DNA of 64,000 nt, from contig JAESIW010000115.1 of the NCBI GenBank assembly GCA_016802295.1, positions 496,001 through 560,000 on the forward strand, written 5' to 3'. The notes beneath the pieces were generated by a model. That model was not told the origin of the DNA. It did no database searches and worked only from the letters and a program-made list of their open reading frames with translations. This DNA is from Brachionus rotundiformis (taxonomy: Eukaryota; Rotifera; Eurotatoria; Ploima; Brachionidae). Below are positions 23,546-34,394 of the stretch, in pieces (within the stretch, counting starts at the first letter, position 1; each line of letters begins with the position of its first letter). Made by a program: the position numbers and the translations under genes.

Positions 23546-24050
23546 TAATTAAGGAGCTTTATATTAATAAAACAATATTTTGATTATTTTGTTCTAAGGG
23601 CAAAAAACGAATAGAAAAATTATAAATTGTTTATTGTTTATTATCTTATTGACCATTAAACTCGATACCACAAATTCATAATAAGATTCCCCAAATTTAT
23701 AAGTTGATCTGATAACTGTTTAGAATAAGATATTTTTTTCTAACTAATTCAAAAATAAAACTCAAAATTAACCATAATTTTTATTTATCAAGACAATTTT
23801 TTTTTGCAGTTAGAGCTATTTAAAATAAATAGTCATAAATTTAAATTTGCAAAAAATATTTTCTTGTATTTATATCATTTTAAGAATATGGTAAATGAAA
23901 GCAAAATTTTCTATCAAAATATTCTAGACTGTAGAAGAAACGCTTAAAATTAATTCCTTAAATTTTTGTCCAAACAATTTTTTTCTCAGTTCTAAAAAGC
24001 TTCTTTTAAATATACTAATTAATTTGATAGATTTTTTTACATCATTAATA

Positions 24051-24579
24051 ATGGCCAGTTCAAACTGTGGTCCTAGTAAAAAATTTCGACCAAATCTGAC
24101 AAAGTAATTATTTTTTTTCACCAAGTTATTCCAAGAAGCTTCAAACTGCTTGAAGAATTGGAGGAAGGCCAAAAGGGTTGCTCAGATGGTACAGTTTCGT
24201 GGGGTTTGGATGACGAAAACGACATGACTTTGAGCAGATGGAATGGAATGATCATCGGACCACCTCGAGTACGCTCACTCAAGTGCCACCTTTAAATATC
24301 TAAATCTTTTTTAAGACATCATTCGAAAATCGAATGTACAGCTTGAAAATTGAAACAGGTCCCAAGTATCCAGAAGAACCGCCGACTTTAAAATTTATTT
24401 CTAAAATAAACATGACTGGAGTAGATAAAAATGGCGAAGTTGACCGAAAACATTTCCAAATTCTGTACAAATGGCAGCGAAATTACTCAATCAAGCACGT
24501 ATTACAGGAAATTCGAAAAGCTATGTCCCTAAAGGAAAACCTTAAACTAACGCAACCACCAGAGGGTAGCATGTTCTAA
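24051..24579 (+). CDS. UBE2V2: ubiquitin-conjugating enzyme E2 variant (MMS2/UEV1-like), 3 exons
   Basis: Exons 24051-24075, 24126-24268 and 24316-24579 give 432 nt and 143 residues, the size of UBE2V2. Introns are 50 and 47 bp. The tiny first exon (MASSNCGP plus one base) joins in phase to IIPRSFKLLEELEEGQKG, matching the UEV family start. SWGLDDENDMTLSRW and IIGPPR follow, then KIETGPKYPEEPPTLKF, the KWQRNYSIKHVLQEI segment and a C-terminal PPEG. The active-site cysteine of true E2 enzymes is absent, as in all UEVs. Family role: pairs with UBC13 (UBE2N) to build Lys63-linked ubiquitin chains in DNA-damage tolerance and signalling. UBE2V1 versus UBE2V2 cannot be separated here. AATAAA at about 24697 is a candidate poly(A) signal. 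The gene converges on its minus-strand neighbour 140 bp away. Confidence 0.92.
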
Positions 24580-24718
24580 AGTATACTGTTGGTCAACTCG
24601 TATTTAGTAATTTAGAATTTTTGTACAAGGCTTTATTTGCGTCTTTAAAAATTTTGAAAGCTTTTATTAATTTGGTCATTAATTTAAGAAAAGATTAAAT
24701 AAAATATATCTAAAACAA

Positions 24719-25145
24719 TTAATTTCCTTCATTTTGATCAACAGACTCTTTCCATTTTGATCTAGCTCCATATAAGTCCGGTCTCATTTTTCTGACAAAT
24801 TTGTATACCGGTATGTCAAAAATTCTCTGGTCAATTTCAAAGTTGGGATTGTTGTTGTTCAACCGGTATTTTAAATGGTAGAAAATTTTCTTTAAATCTT
24901 CCTGCGATCTTTGATATGAACTGAAATAATAGACTACAAATTTGTAAAGAAACTCATCATCATAATCTAAAAAAATGATTAAATTTAAATGAAAATATTT
25001 GATAAATATGATTACTGTAAGCTTTTAGAAACGAAGATAAAAATACGAACCGTGCATCCTGATCACTTAAGGGCTCATTTTCATATTTGCTATTTGCGTA
25101 GATGTTTTGAAATGTTATCAACAATAAAATTAAAAAAAAGTACAT
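24719..25145 (-). CDS. small secreted protein, unrecognised, 2 exons
   Basis: Exons 25145-25016 and 24966-24719 are joined across a 49 bp GT-AG intron, giving 378 nt and 125 residues. The N-terminus MYFFLILLLITFQNIYA is a clear signal peptide. The mature part is charged, rich in Asp/Glu, Lys and aromatic residues, and cysteine-free; it contains DYDDEFLYKFVVYYF-like and IFDIPVYKFVRKMRP segments. I do not recognise a family. Absence of cysteines argues against a disulfide-rich toxin or hormone. In-phase splicing, the signal peptide and better-than-background codon content support a real gene. Confidence 0.65.
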
Positions 25146-27917
25146 TTTCTTTATATTTTTTATTTTAATATAAATATCTGTTTTTTTTTAATCATTTATA
25201 CTAATAAATTACCAAAGCGAATTTCACTCAAATTTTAGGGATTTAATTTTTTTAATATTAAATGAAACATGTATTTTTAAGTCTATCACCTACGAATAGT
25301 TAAGTCAGCATATTTTTAAATTGATATTAACAAAATATGATCTCAAAATAAGGATATTTATAATTTTAAAGTTTAATTTAAAAGAAATCATTTTCAAATA
25401 CAATAAGTTAAAATTAAGTCAAGATTTACCAACCTTTTCCATATAATTTGGTAATTATAACTGTTTTAAATAAAATTTAATAAAAATGTACGCATTTTAG
25501 TATTTACGCATTACGGGTGGAGATAATATTGTCATATGAACAATTAATTTTCATAAGATATACGTTTTTATTTTGTTTGAAATATGGTTTTGTAAAATTT
25601 GTACAATAAAACATAAAAAATATTGTAAAATATTATACTTTTTTTCCTAAAAGTAAAAAACTGGTTCAGTAAATACAACATGGTGCAACATACATTGCAC
25701 CAATTATCAAAGGCTGCTAATTATGTCCAAGCTGTATAAAAATTACGCTACGCTAAAAATTTAATTCTGCTGAATCTGCAGAGTTCTTCCAGAATGTTGT
25801 CATTTACATAACCAGTTTTTAAATTTTTCAAAAATTCACAGGATTTTTACTGTTCTATTGTGCCAAATTTCACAAAACCTTAATATCTTAAAGTTAAAGT
25901 AAAGAAGTAGCTTTAAATTAACTTATTTTTTTTTAATTAAAATAATCAAAAGAAAATCTAAATTGAGTCCAAAAATATTTTATTTATATTTTATTCCAAA
26001 GAGTTAAATGTTAATTGTTAGTAAAAAAAATTATTATAGCATTATTTTTTTATAGCAAGCTCAATTAAGCGAATACAATTGAATCCAGCTCAAAAGTTAT
26101 TTTTAATTTATTAAGCATTTTTTTTCAGTCAAAATTAAATTGATCTCTTTTTTATTCTTTTTTGGAGAAACCTTAGTTCACACAATGTTTTTACATTAAT
26201 TTTTAGTTTTAAATTATTTTACCATACAAGTTTAATCTATTTTTATCTTTTTAAGTCCGTACCTGCATAAGTTAGTTGTATTTTTTAAGTTACATATAAA
26301 TTTTTAAAATAATTTTTTGATTAAATTTTAAAAATCTTGACTTGTATTTTTATTTTGGCAAGAAAATTAACATTACGGCGCATACTTTGCAAAGTATGGA
26401 AACATTGACTCTTTTAACTCTATCAAATTTTGTTTTATAAAATCCAACTTCCTGATACCTAAATGATCAAAAAAATTAGGCAAAAATCTTACATCAAACT
26501 CTAGATATTGTTATCATAATATCATAAGATAACAATAAATGTTACCAATTGAAAACACTTGAGTAAAGATCCCCATTTTTGCCAATTAAATTTTTCATAT
26601 TATGTTCTACGCAATTTTTGACAATTGACGGTTTAATTATCTTTGATTAAGCTGATTTTAAATAATAATACAACAAACTCTTCGATGAAAATTAAAAAAG
26701 AATAAATTTTTTTTCAACAATATAAAAAGATAGCTTCTTAAATGCTTAATATTTGATAATTCCTGATCGAAATGAAAATTATGAATTAAAAGATTGATAC
26801 GATGGCTTGGTAAAAATTATATTTGATAACATTTTTATCTATATATCTAGTTATAAGAAAGTTTATTATCAAAAGTGTAAACTTAACCTGATATTTGTGT
26901 TAATATTCAAAACAAAAGTAAGAAAAGAAAATATTATTTCAAATGGCTATACTATCAGAATATCAGAAGATTTGAGACCTGAGTAGTGGAAAAATTTTTC
27001 CATTTATAAAATTAAATTAATATGGCTTGCCATTAGTGCCGGCCATTTAAAATAAAAACTTCAAGAAAAACAACTTGCGGTCAAAAGAAGCCTAACCGCG
27101 TTGACCCATACTCAAAATTCATTACTCCAAAAAAAAATTAAACAAAGCTTATTTTTCAATTTAAGGCCACACAAAAGGAGCAATTTAAACAAATTTATCA
27201 TTGTTTTTTTTTTCCACACAATGTGTTTACATAATTTCTTAATTAATTAAATTGCAACGAAATCTAAAATTTTAAAAAACAATTAAAATTCCGAGTTTGA
27301 TTTATATATTTATTATATGATAAATTAATAACTATATAATTAAGAATAATAAAAGGTGAAAATAGGTAAACAAGAAGCGAAACAAATATTCAGCTTCCTA
27401 GCCAAGTGCTATCTCGGTGAGCTCTTGATTCAATTCGGCAAAATGAAATTAATTTAACCAAAGCGTAACCGAGCATCGATAAATAAAATTTTCGATCTCT
27501 ATTTTCATTTAATTAGTTGTGCCAGATATAAATAAAGCAGGTATTCCAAATTGGAAGAAAAAAAAAAAATTTTTCCCAAAAAATTATCATTCTATTTTAG
27601 TCTTTTATTTTATTAGAAGACATTTGATAAGCCTTTTTTTTCTCAAGTTTAATTAGCGTATCTAAACTTAGACGAGTCTTGATCACATAGTGTATAAATC
27701 ACTTGAAACTATTTGAAATGTTAATTAAAAAACTTGTAATTTAATTTTAAGAAATTTTCAATCAAAACATGTTTTTCGAGGCTATTTTACACATTTTATA
27801 ACAAAAGAGATTGATACCAAACAGTGGCCTTTATGAGCTAAACACCATGACAAGCTCCTAAAATAAATGTTCATTTCTAAATTATCTCTTTTCTTAAGTA
27901 TTTTTAGATAGATAAAA
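25146..27917. other. intergenic with one MITE copy
   Basis: AT-rich, no gene. It contains MITE family A copy 2 (25586-25879), a perfect 18 bp palindrome CATACTTTGCAAAGTATG at 26381-26398, and a less AT-rich patch at 27370-27490 about 430 bp upstream of the next gene. That patch can pair CTCGGT with ACCGAG and might be promoter-linked. Confidence 0.45.
25586..25879. mobile_element. MITE family A, copy 2
   Basis: Ends are GGTTTTGTAAAATTTGTAC at 25586 and the complement of GGTTTTGTGAAATTTGGCAC ending at 25879. An internal block (AACTGGTTCAGTAAATACA, then CATGGTGCAACAT) is the reverse complement of the equivalent block in the 13477 copy, so the two copies lie in opposite orientations. Non-coding, 294 bp. 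The sequence between the shared blocks differs, which accounts for the length difference. Confidence 0.7.
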
Positions 27918-28684
27918 ATGGAAGAGAAAATTTCATTGATTAAACTGGAAATGGTATTCTGGGCGCTTGAATAAATCTGGCTCTTGTTTTAAATAAATTT
28001 TTTCTCTTCTAGAAAGCACAGCACTTCGAAAATATGGAAATAATGGAAACATTGGAAAAACTGAACGATTCCATTGATATTTTGAAGCTATTGATGCCGA
28101 ACAGTTCGGGCTCGTCAACATACGACAACCATTGCCGGCCTTCGTCAACTAGGCCGCCACCGATCAACCAAAGAATCGAGACCAAATTCAATGGCCTGAA
28201 AAAAACGCTCTTTGACAGCTTGGAAAAAAAGCAGATGCCGCGAACCAATATACCAATTAATACAAAATACTTGACATTAAAAAGAAATTGTACTTTGAGC
28301 AACCATCAGAATAGCCACACTTGTGACGACTACTACCGGATAAAGGAAAGATCAAAAAGCAAGACAAAAGCAACAGACACCAGACCATTGGCATATTCAC
28401 AAAATAAACCAAAATTTACAAATGTTGATAATGGAATGAGTGCAAAGTCGTCCAAAATTAGAACACCAACTTTAGTGAAAAAAAATTTGCCGCCCTTTTC
28501 TGCCAACAATAAGAGCTACCATTCTAACAATGGTTTCACAAATGGCCGAATTTGCTCAAACAATGTCGATTTAATACGCCTTAAGTTAAATGCAAAAAGA
28601 CCAGAATATAATTCATCAATCAATGAAAGTAGTCATTTAAAATTTGAGGATAGAAAAATTTTGAATCAAATTTATTATATTTAA
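27918..28684 (+). CDS. basic, Ser/Asn-rich protein of unknown function, 2 exons
   Basis: Exon 1 (27918-27953) and exon 2 (28013-28684) join in phase across a 59 bp intron, giving 708 nt and 235 residues. The start (MEEKISLIKLEM) is followed by an amphipathic helix (about 13-45). The rest is low-complexity, polar and lysine-rich, probably disordered, with PPPINQRIETKFNGLKK as the most ordered-looking block. There is no known domain, membrane segment or signal peptide. Codon use is clearly unlike the flanking AT-rich DNA, which supports the gene. Function unknown. Confidence 0.7.
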
Positions 28685-29329
28685 AAAATAGAATTTTAGT
28701 ATTTTTTTTTTCTCGTCAAATAAAAAATCATGTAAATTTTTTCAACCATATCCAATTTGATTTTATTTTACAAAAATTGTGAATTCAAAATATTTATTGT
28801 AGTTTTTTTTTGAGTTAGTATATTAGCTAAAAAAGTATGCCAAAATCAAAAATCAAAATTTATTTTCTAAAAAAATGCAACTAAACGTTTTTATTTTATT
28901 AATTTTTTTATTAAAAAATGATGCTAAGGCTAAGCTATTTTCAAAATTTTATGACCCTATAAAATTTGGAATAAAAATAACCTTTTGATTTAATAGCTTG
29001 CCAATAAAGTTTATCTTGGTCGAACTTTAAATTGGTGAAATAGGTGTTTTCTGAAATAATTAACATTTCTCATTTTAAATACTAATTTTATTTAATTTTA
29101 TTAAAAAAATCTATTAACTAACTATAGAATATTTGTTATTTAAATTTATGTGGTTTATAAACAAGGAAAATAACCTAACTATGGCAATACCAGCCTTCGG
29201 GGGGATAGAAGCAACTTGTAGCCATTGAACTTCGATCTGATTGAACTTTCCAAGATGCAATTCACTCTTAACTTGTTCCATATAGTCATGCTATAATTAG
29301 ATAACGTTATAATGGACAAAATATTTTGT
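28685..29329. other. intergenic, no gene seen
   Basis: AT-rich spacer with A/T runs. An isolated less AT-rich stretch near 29185-29270 has no frame. Confidence 0.4.
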
Positions 29330-30010
29330 CAATTTTCTTGGTCAACTGATAAAGCTTTGATAGAGCTTTGGAAAAAAGTAGTACTTTTCTCTCAAAATAG
29401 GTAATAGGAGGATTTTGATGTGAAATAGACTTTATAAATCCTACATTAACATCTTTAAGAGAAATGCCTGTAAAAGTTTAAAACTCAATCTAAAATTTCC
29501 TTTATACCAATTTTTACCAGCCACAAGTTTGCGCCTTACACCAGAGTGACTGTGATAAATGAAAAAAACAACCATGTTTTTTAAAACCTTGGCTTGCTTT
29601 TATAGCAGCTATTTCAAAGTCCATATTAATTGAACTTGGCAAAATACTTAAAGACTTTCTTATTAATCTAAAAGCTGTTTTATACTTAGCTTGTTTTTTA
29701 TTTGGTAATAAAATATAAACCATAGGAAGAGCTGGTTCATCAATTTTTATGTGAATTGTAAAGACTTGTTTGATAGGAGTTGGAGAAATATCAAAAGTCC
29801 TATCGCAGTACTAGTCAGTAATTTCAAATTTTCATCTGTTGTAAATATTATTATATTTTTGACGTTTATACCACTATCGGCAAAAATAATTTTTTTCTTA
29901 TTATAAGTAAATGATACATCATTTTGTATTTCTATTTGCGATAAGCATTTAGCATTAAACCTGATCTGTCTGACAGCTGTTCTTTTCTCATTTTTGGAAC
30001 TAGGACCATT
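29330..30010 (-). pseudogene. MULE-type transposase fragment
   Basis: The longest frame (29723-29514) reads LPMVYILLPNKKQAKYKTAF in context, then INMDFEIAAIKASQ and KKHGCFFHLSQSLW. These are the 'vP.vYaLl…Y', second-acidic-residue and GC.FH..Q blocks of the MULE transposase domain. Just upstream another frame gives RTFDISPTPIKQVFTIH, the preceding block, and farther up (to about 30010) coding-like sequence of the N-terminal region. The pieces are in different frames with stops, so the gene is dead. Mutator-like elements of this kind are common in animal genomes. Confidence 0.65.
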
Positions 30011-30954
30011 CCAAATGACAAAAAATAAACAAAAAAATAAGGCTATTTTATTAGATTTCGTGAAATACTCTATGCATTTAGCTGAACTTAGTAAAAGTGG
30101 TCATCGTTCTTATGAGATTTTTACTTTTGTTTACTAAATATCACCTAAGAAGTAAAAATTTATATCGATTTTGTTTAAAATAATTTATATGAAATTGTTA
30201 TAAATAACATTTTTGCTTAAGATATACAAAATTAAATAGATTTGGCATAACGCTGTTTTGATTCTGTTTCCAAATTTTGAATTTTGTTGCTGGTCTTCTT
30301 GATGAATTAAATCCAGTTTTAATCAAGCTAATTTGTTCCTGTTGAAAAAATTCTAATTTTTTAAAAAGAAGATATCTTTGAATGTATTCAATTGTTTTTT
30401 CTTAATTTTTAATAAATAATAAATACTCACAAAAGAAAATCATCAAAAATTTTTAATTAAAAAAATTTGACGAAAAAATATTACATCTATTGACAAAAGG
30501 CTGTTAGCTTACAAACATGGGAAATCTCATCTGCTAAGACTTTAAACATAGCCTTTTCGAAGAGTATCCTCAAATCATTAAATTTAAATTAAAAATTTTA
30601 TTATGATAAATTAATTGAGAATTCATTTGATAAAATATTTACGAGAAAACGAATCAGTCAACAAAAAATTTTATTAATAAAATCTTGGTAAAATTAATTT
30701 GAATTTTTTTTCATTTTATATTCTAAAATTAATTATTATTAATAATTATTCACTTAAAAATGTTACTCTTTTATTCGTTTAAAATTAATTAATTATATTT
30801 ATCATATTTTAATTTTAAAAAAATCTTCTTATTGTATTTAAAAACTTTCAAAGCTAATTTGAATTTTTTGTCATTTTCTTTTCAAAAATAAAAACTATTT
30901 TTGAACAATATTAATTTCTATTTAAAAATATGATAATTGAGGTCTAGAAAACAT
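30011..30954. other. intergenic, no gene seen
   Basis: Very AT-rich sequence, mostly A/T runs, ending at the 3' end of the nocturnin-like gene. Confidence 0.45.
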
Positions 30955-32185
30955 TCAAAAAAATTTGAAACTTGCCACAAGTGACAAATGGTCAGACGAA
31001 TAACTTAAACTAGGTAAGCCATTGTTATTTAGAATTTCGCTTTGGTTTGGTAACTCTAAGTACTCTGTTAATTTTAATGCTTGAGGAGTATAAAAAATAT
31101 AATCTATAGCTCTTTTAATCATATCATTGTTCTTTTTCGCTTTTTTGATAGTTGTAGGTTGCTTAGAACCATCTTGCATGGTGTAGGCATCACGCAGGAC
31201 AATATTTTGGTCATTTTGAATTGTTTCATAAAATTTTTCAAATGGCTCTCCATTAAAATCTCCCAAGAAAATGAGAGGACGGTCTTGGTAGTCATCTTTA
31301 AATGAGCCACTTAAATGAGATTTTATTGACTTGAGAATTTCAATAATTTGCGCGTGTCTCTTTTCATGGTAATTTTCTTTGGACTTTAGATGGACACAGA
31401 CCAAAGTGAGTAATTTATTTGTTGGTTTATGTCTAAGCTGAAGGATTATAAATACTTGAGAATTTACTTCATCATTGGTGGTTATTTTTTCACAGCTCAT
31501 ATTAACAGGCTCGAAAAGAGACAATTTATAAAAAATAGCACATCCATCTGGGCCCACATTTGGAACCATATACAAGCATGGGCTGGAAAATTTTGGACAA
31601 AATATGCTCGTATAGCCAATAGAATGTAAATAAGGCTTCAGTTCTTCATATGAATCGGCTTCTTCAATGCACAGGATGTCACAATTGTATCTCATGAGCT
31701 CTTCCAAAGTCCTCCACAAGCGATAGGTAGACCAGTCATACACCTCTTTTGGTAAAGTGGGATTATTTTCTGGATAGCATAAAGCACGAGCTAAAATGTT
31801 CCATTGAAGAATGCGAAACTCATTTTGGTCTCTTTCACCACTTTCAGCAAAACGGAAAAAATTACGCTCAAGAGATGGTGGAAATTTTTTCAGTTTGCTA
31901 CGCAAGCTAAAGAAAATTTAGAGCTTAAATGATATTTTTACCAAACATAACATTTACAATTTTAACAAACTTGATGGGTCTATTGTTCGATTTAAGTCTT
32001 TAAAACTAGTAGAAGCTTTTTGCTGGTTTCTACAAGTGAATCTAGATTTAGCTAAACAATTGAGAAAATTCAGAAAATTTGGCTTAAAGCAAAACCAAAT
32101 GTTTACCGATAGCGTAGCCAATAAAAGCTCCTGTTGCTAGAATGCCAAGAGTCTTTAATGGACTCCTTGTTAAACTATCATTCAT
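30955..32185 (-). CDS. NOCT: nocturnin-like EEP-family phosphatase/deadenylase, 3 exons
   Basis: Exons 32185-32107, 32051-31958 and 31906-30955 (introns 55 and 51 bp) give 1125 nt and 374 residues. The start MNDSLTRSPLKT precedes a short hydrophobic segment (about 13-26) that may target or anchor the protein. The catalytic domain begins at about 80. It shows FRILQWNILARAL, the metal-ligand glutamate in CIEEADSYEEL, GPDGCAIFYK, LVCVHLKSK, GDFNGEPFEKFYE and a C-terminal SSDHLSLVASF. These are the Asn, Glu, Asp-x-Asn and Asp-His motifs of the endonuclease/exonuclease/phosphatase fold. Order and spacing are those of nocturnin, which removes the 2'-phosphate from NADP(H). Angel and CCR4 deadenylases are the alternatives, but SSDHLSL and the DPSSLLKFL leader favour nocturnin. 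Confidence 0.9.
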
Positions 32186-33523
32186 AGTTTGAATTTATGA
32201 TCTAATTAATAGTTAAATCAACATAAAAATATTAATGTTTAATTTTGAAATAATACATGATTATGTTACTTCTAATTATTATAAATTTTAATAAATATTT
32301 TAAAGCTAAAATTGGAATTTTGTCCTTTAAAAATCAAAAGATGAGTTTTTCTATATTTTTTTAAGCTTCAAGTTCAGTTTTGAATTAAAATTTAAAAACA
32401 TAAATCGTAATTATTTTACCTTAAATTTCTAATTGTTTACAAAATATATCTTTAATTTAACCAAATTTTATTAAAAAGCCTATTCGATATTTTATGAAAA
32501 ATTTTTATTATTTAAGACAAATATTTTTTGAGATCTAATCTTGAACAAAGATAAAATAAACCTCTCATTATTTTCGATATTTCTTTTCCATCTATTTTTA
32601 GCAAAAATTTTGAGTTTACCGTCGAAAGGACTAGTAAGTTTTATTGAAAGATACTAAAAGTTTGACCAAGAACAGCAAAGCTGGTACGGCTTAAAGGATC
32701 TGCCTTGTCAAGATCGATTGTGCGTTTTTGGCTTGGCTGGCTTAAAAACAAGACTGCAAAGTTACCAGACCAAAAGTTGTAAAATTATATAAGAAAGTTA
32801 AGTAAACATGTGGAATTTAAGATATTATTACCAATTCTTTTAGTTTTAATAGTTTCAAATCAAGACTGGACACTTAGTGTATAAATTTAACATTAAAGAC
32901 TGATATAGCTCATTAAAATTCTTTTGAAAGTTTTTTAATAAAAACAATCTAGGCGAAATTTGGAATAATTTTTGTTTCTTTAAAACTATTTTCACTCTTA
33001 ATTCTTGTGATAAAGTCTTTGAACTCTATTTTAATAAGAATGTTTACAAAAAAAATTTTTTATAGCTATGCCTTTTTCAAAAATTTAAAATATTACAGAA
33101 AAATAAAATATATTAATAATAATAAACAATAACAATTATATGTATTATATTAATTACCTGAAATATTTTATTATTCAAAAAATACAATGACGATTTTTTA
33201 GAACCGTCTAAGTAATTAAAAAAATTAATAAATTTAATAGATTTATTTACAACTCGATTTTAGATTTAATAAAAAAAGGACTTTCTATTGACTGGTAAGT
33301 TTGGTTATCATTTTCTGATTCTCAAGATTTTTTTTCAGCTTCAAATACTTAAAATTTAAAAAAAAATTTTAGTTTATTTTAGAAAAAAAAGAAGTATTTT
33401 TCTTTAATTTCTAATCAATATAAACTTTTATAAGGAAGCCTTTAAATGTTGTAAATGTTAAATTAAACTTTAATTAAACTAAGTACTTTTAAAAAATTAG
33501 TTTTCCTAGTTAATTTTTAAAAT
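32186..33523. other. intergenic with one orphan exon-like stretch
   Basis: AT-rich apart from 32620-32780, which carries a coding-like stretch on the minus strand (listed separately). Confidence 0.45.
32644..32752 (-). other. orphan terminal-exon candidate
   Basis: A possible acceptor (…CTTTGCAG) precedes an open stretch of about 36 codons: VLFLSQPSQKRTIDLDKADP, then LSRTSFAVLGQTFSIFQ, then TAA. The stop overlaps AATAAA, a possible poly(A) signal. Composition is far less AT-rich than its flanks. I could not find upstream exons between here and 33.5 kb, and I do not recognise the sequence. It could be a stray exon, a gene remnant or a transposon piece. Confidence 0.3.
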
Positions 33524-34027
33524 TTATTGGAATTTTACTTGAATCCTACTTTGAATTGCTTGCTGAATCCAAAGCATTTCCAAAGAGACATTTTCTCTTA
33601 CACTTATCAAATCGCTTTTGGACAGTTTTTTGAGGTTGTCTATTTCTAAAAAGCTAATTTTTTCAAAATCGTCAATAGTCTGAAAGTTTTTGAGGCAGAT
33701 TTGTTGCTGGTTAGCTATTTTATTATTGTTATATTGTTTCAGTACCTTGGAAAGTTGGCTTTCTTTTTTGGAAAGAAATTTTGGATAACAAATTGGCACA
33801 TTTTCACTCGGCCAAACAACTATACATTCCGAATCATCTCCCTCAATTTCTTCAAATATTTTTTCATATGTTTTCCTAATACTCAGAATTTCATTTTGAA
33901 CATGAAATTTTCGGATATGAGACTAAACAATTCATTTTTAATAAAAGGTTTCGTAATTATTTAAAAAATAAATTATTACTTGAATTTTTTTAAGCTTTTT
34001 CAAGCCCAATTCGCTATCGAAATACAT
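33524..34027 (-). CDS. small alpha-helical protein, possibly IQCC-like, 2 exons
   Basis: Exons 34027-33980 and 33922-33524 join in phase across a 57 bp intron, giving 447 nt and 148 residues. The protein is predicted helical: MYFDSELGLKKLKKIQ, a central ECIVVWPSENVPICYPKFL segment, then an Asn/Gln-rich linker. The C-terminus is SVRENVSLEMLWIQQAIQSR, close to the conserved tail I associate with IQ-domain protein C-like proteins, where a Leu-Trp-x-Gln-Gln-Ala-Ile-x-Ser-Arg motif recurs. No IQ calmodulin-binding motif is evident, so the label is tentative. No catalytic residues are visible. Confidence 0.65.
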
Positions 34028-34394
34028 TTAAATCTAAAAATTGTCAAAACCAATAGCTTTTTATAAGTTAATTTTAAGTTTTCCCCAAATCCATTTAAAA
34101 AAGTGAATTTTTATTTAAATTTTTACAAAAATAGCTGTCAAAAATGACGTAAATGTTCAAATTATATTTATTTTTTAATTTTTTTCCCTAAATAATTTTC
34201 TTATTGTTATTACTTACATGTAAAGCTAACCTTTTATGAACTTGTTTTAAATAGATGACATTTTTGAATGGCTCGTTTCCATGGAAACTGAATAATTTTA
34301 AGAATCAACTTGTAGCAGTTTTTAAAAGCTGCCCAAAAAAACAAACTTTTGTTATAGATTTAAAATTTATTTTAAAAATAAATTGAGAAAAAAA
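34028..34394. other. intergenic spacer
   Basis: Spacer between the 5' end of the IQCC-like gene and the 3' end of UROD. A minus-strand AATAAA near 34368 is a plausible UROD poly(A) signal. Confidence 0.4.

Noticed and set aside
23887..23900. ATG followed by GTAAAT as the first exon of UBE2V
   Set aside because: It cannot join in phase. The exon at 24051-24075 joins in phase across a 50 bp intron and reproduces the family N-terminus.
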